From an uncultured Bacteroidales bacterium (GTDB taxonomy: Bacteria; Bacteroidota; Bacteroidia; Bacteroidales; F082), in assembly GCA_937906455.1 (NCBI GenBank), contig CALCYT010000019.1, positions 1-44,804 of the forward strand: a stretch of 44,804 nt of DNA, written 5' to 3'. The first letter of the stretch is position 1, and each line of letters begins with the position of its first letter. Below, in pieces: positions 1-7,570 of the stretch. Position numbers and translations under genes: made by a program. A model generated the notes under the pieces. The model saw only the letters and a list, made by a program, of their open reading frames with translations. It was not told where the DNA came from and ran no database searches.

Positions 1-79
1 CTAAACTAAAAAACTGACTCTAAACTCTCAACTCTAAACTCTAAACTAAAAGGATCGCTTCGCTCGAAATGACAGGAGG
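1..79. repeat. CTCTAAA heptamer array joined to a GAAATGAC element, copy 1
   Basis: Positions 1-50 are a run of 7-bp units of the type CTCTAAA or CTCTCAA. They lead directly into GGATCGCTTCG and TCGAAATGACAGG (51-77). Positions 6-79 match 44631-44697 near the other end of the window almost exactly. The two copies differ by one inserted 7-bp unit and one C/G change. The window starts inside the array. Confidence 0.85.
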
Positions 80-84
80 CCGCA

Positions 85-122
85 TAAAAAAATCGCCGCG
101 GGTTTCCCGCGGCGATTTTTTC
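85..122 (-). terminator. Rho-independent terminator after rpsU
   Basis: A perfect GC-rich hairpin: ATCGCCGCGGG pairs with CCCGCGGCGAT around a three-base loop. A-runs and T-runs flank it, so it can act in both directions. It lies 33 bp downstream of the rpsU stop codon on the minus strand. Confidence 0.9.
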
Positions 123-154
123 TTGATTCTATTCTTGCCTTGAGCGTGAATCGA

Positions 155-352
155 TTAGGCGTTCTCTTCTGCCTGACGGAGCTTCTGAACGTAGATGGCC
201 TTCTGAAGAGCCTCACGTTTGATGACTGACGGTTTTGTGAACTTCTGGCGGTTGCGCAATTCCTTCACAACACCTGTTTTCTCGTACTTTCTCTTGTAGC
301 GTTTAAGAGCGCGGTCGATGCTTTCGCCTTCTTTTACAGGAATAATAATCAT
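155..352 (-). CDS. rpsU: 30S ribosomal protein S21
   Basis: This 65-residue basic protein is the small-subunit ribosomal protein bS21, which binds the 30S platform near the 3' end of 16S rRNA and helps mRNA initiation. It starts MIIIPVKEGESIDRAL and has the family's KRYKRKYEKTG segment near residues 18-27, followed by a basic helix. The length is typical for Bacteroidota S21. It is monocistronic here: a TATCTTTG promoter box lies about 60 bp upstream (413-420) and a strong terminator follows. Assignment is firm; only the exact transcript start is inferred. Confidence 0.97.
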   Translation of the reverse strand: MIIIPVKEGESIDRALKRYKRKYEKTGVVKELRNRQKFTKPSVIKREALQKAIYVQKLRQAEENA

Positions 353-412
353 TTTAAATACTCTCTCTTTCTTTTAATTGTTAAACTAAAAAATTTAATT
401 CAAAAGTGGCTG

Positions 413-420
413 CAAAGATA
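413..420 (-). promoter_or_regulatory. Bacteroidota -7 promoter box for rpsU
   Basis: On the minus strand this reads TATCTTTG, a perfect TAnnTTTG box, followed by CA. A TTTG that can serve as the -33 box lies at 439-442 with an 18-bp spacer. The implied leader is about 55 nt. Confidence 0.75.
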
Positions 421-460
421 CAATAATTTTTAATACGCCAAACATTTTTTAAAAAAAATT

Positions 461-522
461 AGACATCAGACCTTAGACTTTAGTGTGACTTGCTAAGGTC
501 TAAAGTCTAATGTCTAAAGTCT
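461..522. repeat. GTCTAAA-type heptamer hairpin
   Basis: Units of GTCTAAA, GTCTAAT and GACCTTA in inverted halves form an imperfect stem of about 22 bp (461-482 with about 494-515) around an 11-nt loop. The array ends directly at the stop codon (523-525) of the dipeptidyl peptidase gene, so it lies where that gene's transcript should end. Confidence 0.75.
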
Positions 523-2748
523 TTATTCCCCGAGCAAATGGTCGAACAAAAAGTTATCAATCTTAGTGAACAAGTGCATACGGCATTCTCCGTAGCCATA
601 TTCTTCGTAACCGCCGTAGATGCCGTGGTTTTTGTTGGGATAAATCATCAGGTCGAACTGTATTCCATTGGCAATCATCGACTTGACAAGCTCCATGGCG
701 TTCTGGTAATGCACATTGTCGTCGCCTGAGCCATGGCAGAGGAGATAGTTGCCTTTAATCATGGCCGTATGGCTCACCGGCGAGTTGTTGTCGTATCCCT
801 CCGGGTTTTCCTGAGGTGTGCGCATGTAACGCTCGGTGTAGATATTATCGTAATATCTCCAGTTTGTCACTGGGGCCACCGACACTGCGGTGCTGATATA
901 GTCGGCGCCTTTTGTTATGCCGTTGGCGGCCATGAAACCGCCGTAGCTCCAGCCGTAGATGGCGATTTTATCGGCATCGACGTAAGGCTGTCCCGCCATA
1001 TATTTCGCCAAAGTTATCATGTCTTCCGTCTCGTATTTTCCAAGTTCGAGATAAGTCATTTTCTTGAACATCTCGCCTTGGGCGCCACTGCCTCTGTTGT
1101 TGATTGAGACAGATATTATCCCGTGTTGGGCCAGCAGCTGCATCCAGCTCCAGTCGCTATGCCCCCACTGGTTGAGCACGGTCTGATGTCCCGGACCGCC
1201 ATAAACGTAAATCAGGACGGGGTATTTCTTGTCAGGGTCGAAGTCGGGAGGAAGTATCTGCCACGCATCGACGTCAACGGTGGAGCCGTCGGGCATCACA
1301 AAGGCCGGGTCGCTGATTTTCAGGAGCTGTTTCTCGCTGATATTGTAGTCGTTAAGTCGCTCCACAAGCTCATGGTTGTCTTCCAGCACACGCACGACGC
1401 CGCCCTTATTATTATATAAGGTGTAAACATAAGGTTTGGTCACCGTCGAGTTGATATTGATGAAATATTTGAAATTCTTGCTGAAGCGTGCGTTGTTGAC
1501 GCCCTCATCGCCCACTATCTCGCGCATCTCGCCCTTCAGGTTGACGGCGTAAATCTGACGCTCTGTAGGAGTTTTCTTTGCCGCCTGGAAATAAATCTCC
1601 TTGCCGTCGAAGCCGTAAATGACAGTCACGTCCCAATTGCCTGAGGTGAGAGCCTTTTCCTCCGAGCCGTCGAGTTTGCAGAGATAAATATGATTATATC
1701 CCGATTTTTCGCTTGTGATGAGGAACGACTTGCCGTCGTCGAGGAATGTCCAGTCGTCGGTGATCTCGATATAACTCATGTTTTCCTCGTTGTAAAAGAC
1801 GTTGGATTTTCCCGTCAAGGCATCGGCGGCCACTATTTTAAGATTGTTCTGATGACGGTTAAGTCTCTGAATAGCAACGACATTAGCATCTTTTGTCCAT
1901 TTCATTCTCGGAAGATAAATATCCGTCTCCCTGCCGGTGTTCATCCTGACGGTCTTTTCGTTTTCAAGGTTATAGACATAGACGTTGACGACGGAGTTAT
2001 CCTCACCAGCTTTCGGATATTTGAAGCTATACCATTCCGGGTAAAGGCCTTGAAACTCCTCCATCTGAAACTCTTTCACCTTCGACTCGTCGAATTTGTA
2101 GAAGGCGATTTTTTTGCTGTCGGGCGACCAATGGAAGCCTTGCGAGAAGCTGAACTCCTCTTCATAGACCCAATCGGGGGCGCCATTTATTATGTTATTA
2201 TAGAGGCCGTCGAAGGTAAACTGTTTCTCTTCGTCAGTCACTAAATCTTTGATAAACAAGTTGTTATCACGCATGAAAGCCACTTTGGTGCCATCGGGAG
2301 AGAAGGTGGCGAGGCGTTGGCTTCCGTTTGTGGAGAGCGGCCGCAGGTTTTTAGTCTTCAGGTCATAAACATAAAAATCGGCGGTGAACGAGTGGCGGTA
2401 GATATAGTTCACATTGGTAAGGAAAAGCACCTTCGACTCGTCGTCGCTGAGGACGTAGTTATATGCGCGAATCGGGAGGGTGTCGCCTTCGGGGATAAGC
2501 TCCGAGAAGCTGAACAAGGTCTTGACTTTCTTGCCGGTTTTGTAGTTATAAATATTGAATTCTCCTTTTTCGATGGTGCCGTAAGTGTTGCCGTCGCGCA
2601 TCGGGTTCATGCCTCTTACGCCTTTGGATTGGAACGTGGGGCGTTCGTAGAGGTCGGACAATTCCAGATTTTTCTTTTCCTGTGCGTATGTTGTCACACT
2701 GATGACAAAAACTAACGCTGTGATTAACAGATACTTAACTTTATTCAT
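523..2748 (-). CDS. Secreted dipeptidyl peptidase IV (S9B family)
   Basis: A 741-residue prolyl dipeptidyl aminopeptidase that should remove X-Pro or X-Ala dipeptides from peptides outside the cytoplasm. A signal peptide covers about residues 1-22. A DPP-IV beta-propeller follows, with the substrate N-terminus-binding Glu pair in WVYEEE (193-198). The C-terminal alpha/beta hydrolase carries the triad: Ser601 in GWSYGG, Asp676 in GSGDDN and His708 in NKNHG. Length and motif order match Bacteroidales DPP-IV such as that of Porphyromonas gingivalis. It fits a peptide-fermenting lifestyle together with the C10 proteases in this window. The gene stands alone, with its own promoter box and a heptamer hairpin at its end. 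Family assignment is firm; substrate preference is inferred. Confidence 0.95.
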   Translation of the reverse strand: MNKVKYLLITALVFVISVTTYAQEKKNLELSDLYERPTFQSKGVRGMNPMRDGNTYGTIEKGEFNIYNYKTGKKVKTLFSFSELIPEGDTLPIRAYNYVLSDDESKVLFLTNVNYIYRHSFTADFYVYDLKTKNLRPLSTNGSQRLATFSPDGTKVAFMRDNNLFIKDLVTDEEKQFTFDGLYNNIINGAPDWVYEEEFSFSQGFHWSPDSKKIAFYKFDESKVKEFQMEEFQGLYPEWYSFKYPKAGEDNSVVNVYVYNLENEKTVRMNTGRETDIYLPRMKWTKDANVVAIQRLNRHQNNLKIVAADALTGKSNVFYNEENMSYIEITDDWTFLDDGKSFLITSEKSGYNHIYLCKLDGSEEKALTSGNWDVTVIYGFDGKEIYFQAAKKTPTERQIYAVNLKGEMREIVGDEGVNNARFSKNFKYFININSTVTKPYVYTLYNNKGGVVRVLEDNHELVERLNDYNISEKQLLKISDPAFVMPDGSTVDVDAWQILPPDFDPDKKYPVLIYVYGGPGHQTVLNQWGHSDWSWMQLLAQHGIISVSINNRGSGAQGEMFKKMTYLELGKYETEDMITLAKYMAGQPYVDADKIAIYGWSYGGFMAANGITKGADYISTAVSVAPVTNWRYYDNIYTERYMRTPQENPEGYDNNSPVSHTAMIKGNYLLCHGSGDDNVHYQNAMELVKSMIANGIQFDLMIYPNKNHGIYGGYEEYGYGECRMHLFTKIDNFLFDHLLGE

Positions 2749-2769
2749 ATTACTTCAGATTTGAAAATT

Positions 2770-2777
2770 CAAAGATA
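2770..2777 (-). promoter_or_regulatory. -7 promoter box for dipeptidyl peptidase IV
   Basis: The minus strand reads TATCTTTG, a perfect TAnnTTTG box, 21 bp before the start codon. No convincing -33 TTTG at the usual spacing was found. Confidence 0.6.
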
Positions 2778-2802
2778 TGAAAAAAAATTTTACAAAAAAA
2801 GG

Positions 2803-2832
2803 TTGGATGAATAAAAATTTGTTGTACTTTTG
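2803..2832 (+). promoter_or_regulatory. Promoter of the tRNA-Val pair
   Basis: TACTTTTG at 2825-2832 fits TAnnTTTG and is followed by CA. A TTGG at 2803-2806, 18 bp upstream, is a plausible -33 box. The tRNA begins 12 nt after the box. Confidence 0.7.
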
Positions 2833-2843
2833 CACCCGCAAAT

Positions 2844-2918
2844 GGGACGGTAGCTCAGTTGGTTTAGAGCGCATGCTTGACAGGCATGAGGTCACAAGTT
2901 CGATCCTTGTTCGCCCCA
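2844..2918 (+). tRNA. tRNA-Val (anticodon GAC)
   Basis: The 75-nt sequence folds into a complete cloverleaf. The D-stem is GCTC/GAGC, the anticodon stem CATGC/GCATG with loop TTGACAG (anticodon GAC), and the T-stem ACAAG/CTTGT with loop TTCGATC. It reads valine codons GUC and GUU. The acceptor stem has an apparent A4-C69 mismatch and a G7-U66 wobble. CCA is not encoded. A second tRNA-Val follows after 14 bp, so the two are probably co-transcribed. Confidence 0.92.
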
Positions 2919-2932
2919 CATTTTGTTTTATC

Positions 2933-3007
2933 GGGTCGTTAGCCCAGTTGGTTTAGAGCGCTGCCTTCACACGGCAGAGGTCACTGGTTCGAGTCCAGTA
3001 CGACCCA
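2933..3007 (+). tRNA. tRNA-Val (anticodon CAC)
   Basis: A 75-nt cloverleaf with acceptor GGGTCGT/ACGACCC, anticodon stem CTGCC/GGCAG and loop TTCACAC (anticodon CAC, reading GUG), and T-stem ACTGG/CCAGT. The D-stem GCCC/GAGC has one C-A mismatch. CCA is not encoded. It shares a promoter and terminator with the tRNA-Val upstream. Confidence 0.92.
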
Positions 3008-3008
3008 C

Positions 3009-3064
3009 AAAAAAAGACAGGTAGCTTGGGCTATTTTGAGGAGTCAGCTGCCTGTCTTTTTTTT
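3009..3064 (+). terminator. Terminator of the tRNA-Val operon
   Basis: GACAGGTAGCT (3016-3026) pairs with AGCTGCCTGTC (3046-3056), with one G-U pair, around a 19-nt loop. An A-run precedes it and eight T follow (3057-3064). Confidence 0.88.
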
Positions 3065-3147
3065 CATTGTCACCAACTATTTTTGGCAACATTACCCGTT
3101 TTCATCGGTCTGGAACTCGTCCATCTTCTGTCCAAAGATATTTCTGA

Positions 3148-4026
3148 TTATTTCACTGTCACACGTTTCACGCTAACACCGTTTGCCGCTTCCACGCGAA
3201 CCATGTAAACGCCGGCAGGATATTGTGCCATGTCGAGACTGGCACCATCACCGCTGACAGAGGTGTCATAAACCACCTGTCCTATTGAATTCAACACGGT
3301 GAGATGGTTCATGCCGGGAGCCGCCACCGACAGATTACCTGATGTCGGATTGGGATAAATAGCCACATTGCTCTCGAACTCACCGATAGCGTCAATGTCT
3401 TCGGCGTATGCCCAAAGAATCCAAGCCATGCCCTCACCACCTTGGACATTAGCCATATCCATCCATCCATAGCCGTCAACACCAATCCAGCGGGCATTAG
3501 GCTCACCGGTATCGGTCATGAAGATTGCTGGATATTGCACAGAGCCATCCTGATACATGCAAACCCAGACATTCTCTTTACCGTCAATCTTGACCGGAGT
3601 ATCAAGCTTGACCACCTCAATATCGCCAGACATTCCGCTGACTTGAATTGATTGGGTCACCACTTCTGTTCCCGGAGCGTCGTCTCCGCCAAGGTAGATG
3701 TGAAACTCATAGGTGCCGGCGAATTGCATCTCACCCGGATCCACATAGGCCACTTGCGTGATTTGGGTGCCGGCGTATGCACCGAGAATACTGCTCGGGA
3801 ACATATAACCCCAATAGAAAGGCATACCGATGCCGATGAGACCTTCAGGCGTCACCCCGTCTTCAACGTAGGTGAGCCATTCGCCGGCACGCATCATCTG
3901 GTTGTTTGAGAACTGAATGCCTGACATGTCGGTGACATTCACCTTAATGTCGTTTTTGTCCTGTGCTTGCGCGACACTAATGGCGACGAAGCACATCATC
4001 ACGAAAAATGATAAAAATCTTTTCAT
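3148..4026 (-). CDS. Secreted protein with type IX sorting domain
   Basis: A 292-residue protein with a signal peptide at about residues 1-22 (ending AQAQ) and a typical type A C-terminal sorting domain: the segment with IYPNPTSG is followed by VLNSIGQVVYD, GVYMVRVEA and a basic end, KRVTVK. The family is exported by the PorSS/T9SS system and usually anchored at the outer surface. The middle part contains an acidic beta-rich region with FHIYLGGDDAPG and VWVCMYQDG. It resembles secreted Bacteroidales adhesin-like beta-sandwiches, but I recognise no catalytic motif. It is the last gene of a minus-strand run that begins with an ECF sigma factor, so it may belong to that regulon. Export route is firm; function unknown. 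Confidence 0.8.
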   Translation of the reverse strand: MKRFLSFFVMMCFVAISVAQAQDKNDIKVNVTDMSGIQFSNNQMMRAGEWLTYVEDGVTPEGLIGIGMPFYWGYMFPSSILGAYAGTQITQVAYVDPGEMQFAGTYEFHIYLGGDDAPGTEVVTQSIQVSGMSGDIEVVKLDTPVKIDGKENVWVCMYQDGSVQYPAIFMTDTGEPNARWIGVDGYGWMDMANVQGGEGMAWILWAYAEDIDAIGEFESNVAIYPNPTSGNLSVAAPGMNHLTVLNSIGQVVYDTSVSGDGASLDMAQYPAGVYMVRVEAANGVSVKRVTVK

Positions 4027-4143
4027 AGTGCTGATTGTTTGAATTAAAATTTGTGTTTATTGTTAAAAATGTTTGAATTATTCAAGGAAAACCATGCTCT
4101 GTGTGATGAGTTTCTTCATTTCAACATATTTCAGCGGTTATTT

Positions 4144-4899
4144 TTATTGTTCCACAAGTATGTCCTCTCTTATATGTGTAAGAATATGTTTGCACTCTTC
4201 CTCATCATCATAGAAAAACAGCCAAAGTGTGCGACTGCTGTCGTCGGCCGCCGATATATAGCCTTTGTGTCCGTTGTCTCTGACACTCTTTATCGTAGAG
4301 TCAGGAAAGACCAGTCCGTCAGAGGCGACACCTTGCTCGTCAGGAATGGCACCGCGACTCACCAACAACTCATGGATAATGTCTCTTCCTATTTCTTCGG
4401 CAATGGCAATGACATGTTCATCCATGTTGAAATCCGCCTCGTAGTTGAGTCTCATAGGACCTTCAGTCACTATGCCTCGGATATTCTCCACAATGATTGC
4501 GGTCATTTTGTCAATGCGTTCCTCGTCAACCTGGCTTAGGTCAGTGATGGTGTCAAGACCCAGTTTCTCAATGAAGTCAGCATCAAGGTCTATGCCCACC
4601 GATACGACTTTAGTGTCACCGCACATGCCGCTTAGTTCCGGGAACATCCCGAACTCGCTTTTCAATCTGTTCCAGTCGTCATCAAAAACAGCCCTCAGCA
4701 TCAGTGCGTCAATCTGATTGCCATCGAGGACATAATCGCCGATAAAAGCCACCGTCAGGTTGGTGTCGTTGGCATATTTGTAATACAGCGCAAGAGCGGC
4801 GTTGTCTTGTCTGAGAGCATCGGAAGCGTCTGTTCTTTCGCAGCAAGACACCATTGCCATCATAACCAGGAGCGATAATAACGCTGTGATGTTTTTCAT
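4144..4899 (-). CDS. Hypothetical lipoprotein in sigma-factor operon
   Basis: A 251-residue protein. I chose the ATG at 4899 because it gives a clean lipoprotein signal: MKNITALL, a hydrophobic stretch, then the lipobox VSCC at about residues 16-19. A longer reading frame upstream has no signal peptide and overlaps the preceding gene. The mature part is acidic, with DDDWNRLKSEFGMFPELSG near the middle and alternating helices and strands; I recognise no catalytic motif. It lies 35 bp after the anti-sigma-like gene and upstream of the T9SS-exported protein, so it is probably expressed from the sigma-factor promoter. An envelope role linked to this sigma factor is inferred only. Confidence 0.75.
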   Translation of the reverse strand: MKNITALLSLLVMMAMVSCCERTDASDALRQDNAALALYYKYANDTNLTVAFIGDYVLDGNQIDALMLRAVFDDDWNRLKSEFGMFPELSGMCGDTKVVSVGIDLDADFIEKLGLDTITDLSQVDEERIDKMTAIIVENIRGIVTEGPMRLNYEADFNMDEHVIAIAEEIGRDIIHELLVSRGAIPDEQGVASDGLVFPDSTIKSVRDNGHKGYISAADDSSRTLWLFFYDDEEECKHILTHIREDILVEQ

Positions 4900-4934
4900 G
4901 ATTGCGTTGATTTTAATTGTTTTCGTTGCATTCG

Positions 4935-5345
4935 TCAATGTTTTATCACATCGTTGGCCGCATACATTACATCTTGCACAGAGCAGTCGTTGTTGCATAT
5001 AAAATACATAGTATGACCTTCCACGACCACTTTTTGAACCTTAGGCTTATGATTGTCAAGGTTTTTAGAGTTGTTGACGCCAACAAGCACTATACCTGTC
5101 ACAAGACTTGCCGCCGCCGCGTAAGGAATCCAGCGTCCGCGATGCCGCGTGTTAAGAGGCATGGCAGCTGTTTCAGACAGAGAGGCCATCTCTCTGGCGT
5201 GGTCTGCCATAAGGAGGACAGTCTCGTCGTCGGGGATGTTCCCGTCCACTTTGTCACGCCATGAATGCCTATGCTCCCAAACTGATTGAAAATCATAATG
5301 TTGATTATTCTTGTCCATATCTATATTATTATTGTGATTTTTCAT
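4935..5345 (-). CDS. Putative membrane-anchored anti-sigma factor
   Basis: A 136-residue protein from the ATG at 5345, which overlaps the end of the sigma-factor gene by 17 bp and suggests translational coupling. A later ATG at 5318 is an alternative start. The N-terminal 65 residues are polar and would be cytoplasmic. One membrane segment lies at about residues 72-90 (WIPYAAAASLVTGIVLVGV), and a short periplasmic tail carries two cysteines (FICNNDCS). This one-pass layout directly after an ECF sigma gene is the usual place of an anti-sigma factor. There is no obvious zinc-binding HxxxCxxC motif, so the role rests on position and topology. Confidence 0.6.
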   Translation of the reverse strand: MKNHNNNIDMDKNNQHYDFQSVWEHRHSWRDKVDGNIPDDETVLLMADHAREMASLSETAAMPLNTRHRGRWIPYAAAASLVTGIVLVGVNNSKNLDNHKPKVQKVVVEGHTMYFICNNDCSVQDVMYAANDVIKH

Positions 5346-5856
5346 ACATACGTTGAAGTCTGCGTTTTGTCCTTGCCACGCGCATAGCCACAGCACCAAC
5401 GGTGCTTTCAGTCATGGCGGCTATTTCCTTGTACGAGAATCCGTCGAGGAAGGCGCGGATGACGACGGCGTCTTTTTCAGGCAGTTCATCAATAAGTTGA
5501 GTCAACTGCTGCTCGCCGTTATCGGTCGCATCCGCGATGTTTTCAACGACGCCTCCTTGATCCAGACTGTCGGTGACAGGTGTCCTCGCGCTTTTCCTTC
5601 GCAACCCGAGCATGGTGTTCGTGGCGACACGCCACACCCATGTCCTCTCAGAGCTTCGTCCCTCAAACTTGCCGTAATCGCGCCACAGGTTGATGACGAC
5701 CTCCTGCATGCAGTCTTCAATTTTCCAAATCCTTTCTATGTTATAATCAGAGCACACATGCCAAATCATCGCCTTGTTGCGCAACAGCATGGCGTTGAAA
5801 TCGGCTTCGTATGTTTCCGAGGCCGAATGTCGTCCGTTTGATTCGGAAGATTGCAT
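5329..5856 (-). CDS. ECF-family RNA polymerase sigma factor
   Basis: A 175-residue sigma-70 family protein of the extracytoplasmic-function type. Region 2 covers about residues 25-90 (AMIWHVCSDYNIERIWKIED, then DCMQEVVINLWRDY), and region 4 covers about 120-172 with the helix-turn-helix SYKEIAAMTESTVGAVAMRV and a basic RTKRRL end. Regions 1.1 and 3 are absent, as expected for ECF members. It heads a minus-strand run with an anti-sigma-like membrane protein, a lipoprotein and a T9SS protein. These are the probable partner and targets. No TAnnTTTG box was seen upstream, which is compatible with self-activation from a non-housekeeping promoter. Confidence 0.92.
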   Translation of the reverse strand: MQSSESNGRHSASETYEADFNAMLLRNKAMIWHVCSDYNIERIWKIEDCMQEVVINLWRDYGKFEGRSSERTWVWRVATNTMLGLRRKSARTPVTDSLDQGGVVENIADATDNGEQQLTQLIDELPEKDAVVIRAFLDGFSYKEIAAMTESTVGAVAMRVARTKRRLQRMYEKSQ

Positions 5857-5994
5857 CTCTGACTTTTTATTACATTAGGGCAAAAAAAATCAAAAAAATA
5901 ACACTCGATGAGATTTTTATGTTATTTTTTTTTAACCGGCACAACAATTTTTAAAAACTATTAAACTACATCCGCGAAATAAAAGAAAAATTCT

Positions 5995-6002
5995 TATATT
6001 TG
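5995..6002 (+). promoter_or_regulatory. -7 promoter box for the aminotransferase gene
   Basis: TATATTTG, followed by CA, is a perfect TAnnTTTG box 50 nt before the ATG at 6052. No clear -33 TTTG is present. Confidence 0.65.
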
Positions 6003-6051
6003 CAGCTTGAATCTTGTTCTGATATTTCATTAAAAATCAATTATAATTGAC

Positions 6052-7368
6052 ATGAAGAATAACGTAATTCCAGTAGAAGTAGCGAAAAAAGTGTTCCAGG
6101 AGAGCAACCTTCCGTGCATCGGGAGAGCAGGGATCCGTGAAATCAACAAGCTGGCTTTTGACCTTGAGGCTGCCAGCGGTAAGAAATTCATCCACATGGA
6201 GTTAGGCAATCCGGGACTCCCCGCGGCGCAGGCAGGCATCGACGCACAAGTTGAGGCTGTGAAGAGAGGTGTCGCCGCCACATATCCGCCCATCGACGGC
6301 GTGCCGGCACTCAAACAGGAGGCATCACGTTTCATCAAGAACTTCCTTGACCTCGACGTGGCGGCCGCCAACTGCATCCCGACAGTAGGCTCCATGCAAG
6401 GCGCTTTCGCATCTTTCATGATAACAGGCCATATAGATAAGGTGAAGAACACCATGCTCTTCATCGACCCGGGCTTCCCTGTGCACAAGTTCCAATGCAA
6501 GGTGCTCGGCATCCCGATGGAGCATTTCGACATCTATGAATACCGTGGCGAGAAACTGCGCGCCAAACTTGAAGAGATACTGAAGACAGGCAAGATTCAC
6601 AGCATGCTGTATTCGAATCCTAACAACCCGACATGGGTGTGCCTGACAGATGATGAGCTCAAGATTATCGGAGAGCTGGCCAACAAATACGATGTGATTG
6701 TCCTTGAAGACCTCGCCTATTTCGGCATGGACTTCCGCAAGGACTACAGCCATCCGGGACAGGCACCTTATCAGCCGACGGTTGGCAAATACGCCGACAA
6801 CTACATGCTGATGATATCCAGCTCGAAGGCGTTCAGCTTCGCCGGTGAACGCTGCGCCATCCTCGGCATCAGCGACAAGCTCGCATCACGTCATTATCCT
6901 GACTTGAAGGCATTCTGCGGGCAGGAGATCTTCCTGCGCGGCATACTCTTCGGAGCGTTGCATCCGCTCACATCAGGAGCCTCGCACTCGGCGCAATATG
7001 CCTTGGCCGGCGTCCTGAAGGCTGTGAACGACGGCATCTACAACTACCGTGACGACGTCTTGGAATATGGCCGCAAGGCTAAACTCATGAAAGACGCATT
7101 CCTCGCGGCAGGATTCTATATCACTTACGATGAAGACCTCGGTGAGCCTATCGCCGACGGATTCTATTTCACCTACTGCTATCCGGGCTTCAACGGCGCC
7201 GACCTCGTCGAAGAGATGATGTACTATGGCATCTCGGCCATCTCGTTAGACACCTGCGGCAGCGACAAGCAAGGCATCCGCGCATGCACCTCGCTCATCA
7301 GACGTGAGGAGATTCCGGTGCTGGCGGAGAGACTGCAGGCTTTTGCGAAAGATCATCCCGTTAAGTGA
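6052..7368 (+). CDS. PLP-dependent aminotransferase (class I/II, fold type I)
   Basis: A 438-residue aminotransferase. The internal aldimine lysine is Lys259 in SSSKAFSFAGER. The PLP-contacting residues are Asn192 in SNPNNP, Asp220 and Tyr223 in LEDLAYFG, and Arg267 in GER. The substrate-side arginine probably lies near the C-terminus. The sequence belongs to the aspartate aminotransferase superfamily, but I cannot fix the amino acid it uses. A four-subunit 2-oxoacid:ferredoxin oxidoreductase follows in the same direction after a heptamer hairpin, so a role in turning amino acids into 2-oxoacids for that enzyme is plausible but inferred. It has its own promoter, and the oxidoreductase operon also has one. 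Confidence 0.88.
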   Translation: MKNNVIPVEVAKKVFQESNLPCIGRAGIREINKLAFDLEAASGKKFIHMELGNPGLPAAQAGIDAQVEAVKRGVAATYPPIDGVPALKQEASRFIKNFLDLDVAAANCIPTVGSMQGAFASFMITGHIDKVKNTMLFIDPGFPVHKFQCKVLGIPMEHFDIYEYRGEKLRAKLEEILKTGKIHSMLYSNPNNPTWVCLTDDELKIIGELANKYDVIVLEDLAYFGMDFRKDYSHPGQAPYQPTVGKYADNYMLMISSSKAFSFAGERCAILGISDKLASRHYPDLKAFCGQEIFLRGILFGALHPLTSGASHSAQYALAGVLKAVNDGIYNYRDDVLEYGRKAKLMKDAFLAAGFYITYDEDLGEPIADGFYFTYCYPGFNGADLVEEMMYYGISAISLDTCGSDKQGIRACTSLIRREEIPVLAERLQAFAKDHPVK

Positions 7369-7462
7369 GCCATTAGCCATTAGCTATTAGCCATTAGCTG
7401 TTAGGAATGAGGGGTGAAATACTAATGGCTAATGGCTTTGAGCTAATGGCTAAAAATTTTTT
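7369..7462. repeat. GCTAATG heptamer hairpin after the aminotransferase gene
   Basis: Units TTAGCCA and TTAGCTA begin at the base after the TGA stop. They are followed by the inverted units CTAATGG from about 7422, so the halves can pair into a long stem. The array ends in TAAAAATTTTTT, which gives it the form of a terminator for the aminotransferase gene. Confidence 0.75.
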
Positions 7463-7470
7463 CTTTTTTC

Positions 7471-7502
7471 CTTGTTTTAGTCAAAAAATATTTGTAATTT
7501 TG
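7471..7502 (+). promoter_or_regulatory. Promoter of the 2-oxoacid oxidoreductase operon
   Basis: TAATTTTG at 7495-7502 fits TAnnTTTG. CTTG at 7471-7474 is a possible -33 box with a 20-bp spacer. The leader to the ATG at 7571 would be about 65 nt. Confidence 0.65.
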
Positions 7503-7570
7503 TACGTTTTTTAGAAACGAGGTGGAAATTAGTATTATCTAAACATAAAATCAACTAAAAAATTAAAATT

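Noticed and set aside
1..50. CRISPR-like array
   Set aside because: The units are 7 bp with no unique spacers, and there are no cas genes in the window.
4900..4998. Longer start for the lipoprotein at 4144-4899
   Set aside because: The extension would place the lipoprotein signal inside the protein and would overlap the preceding gene.
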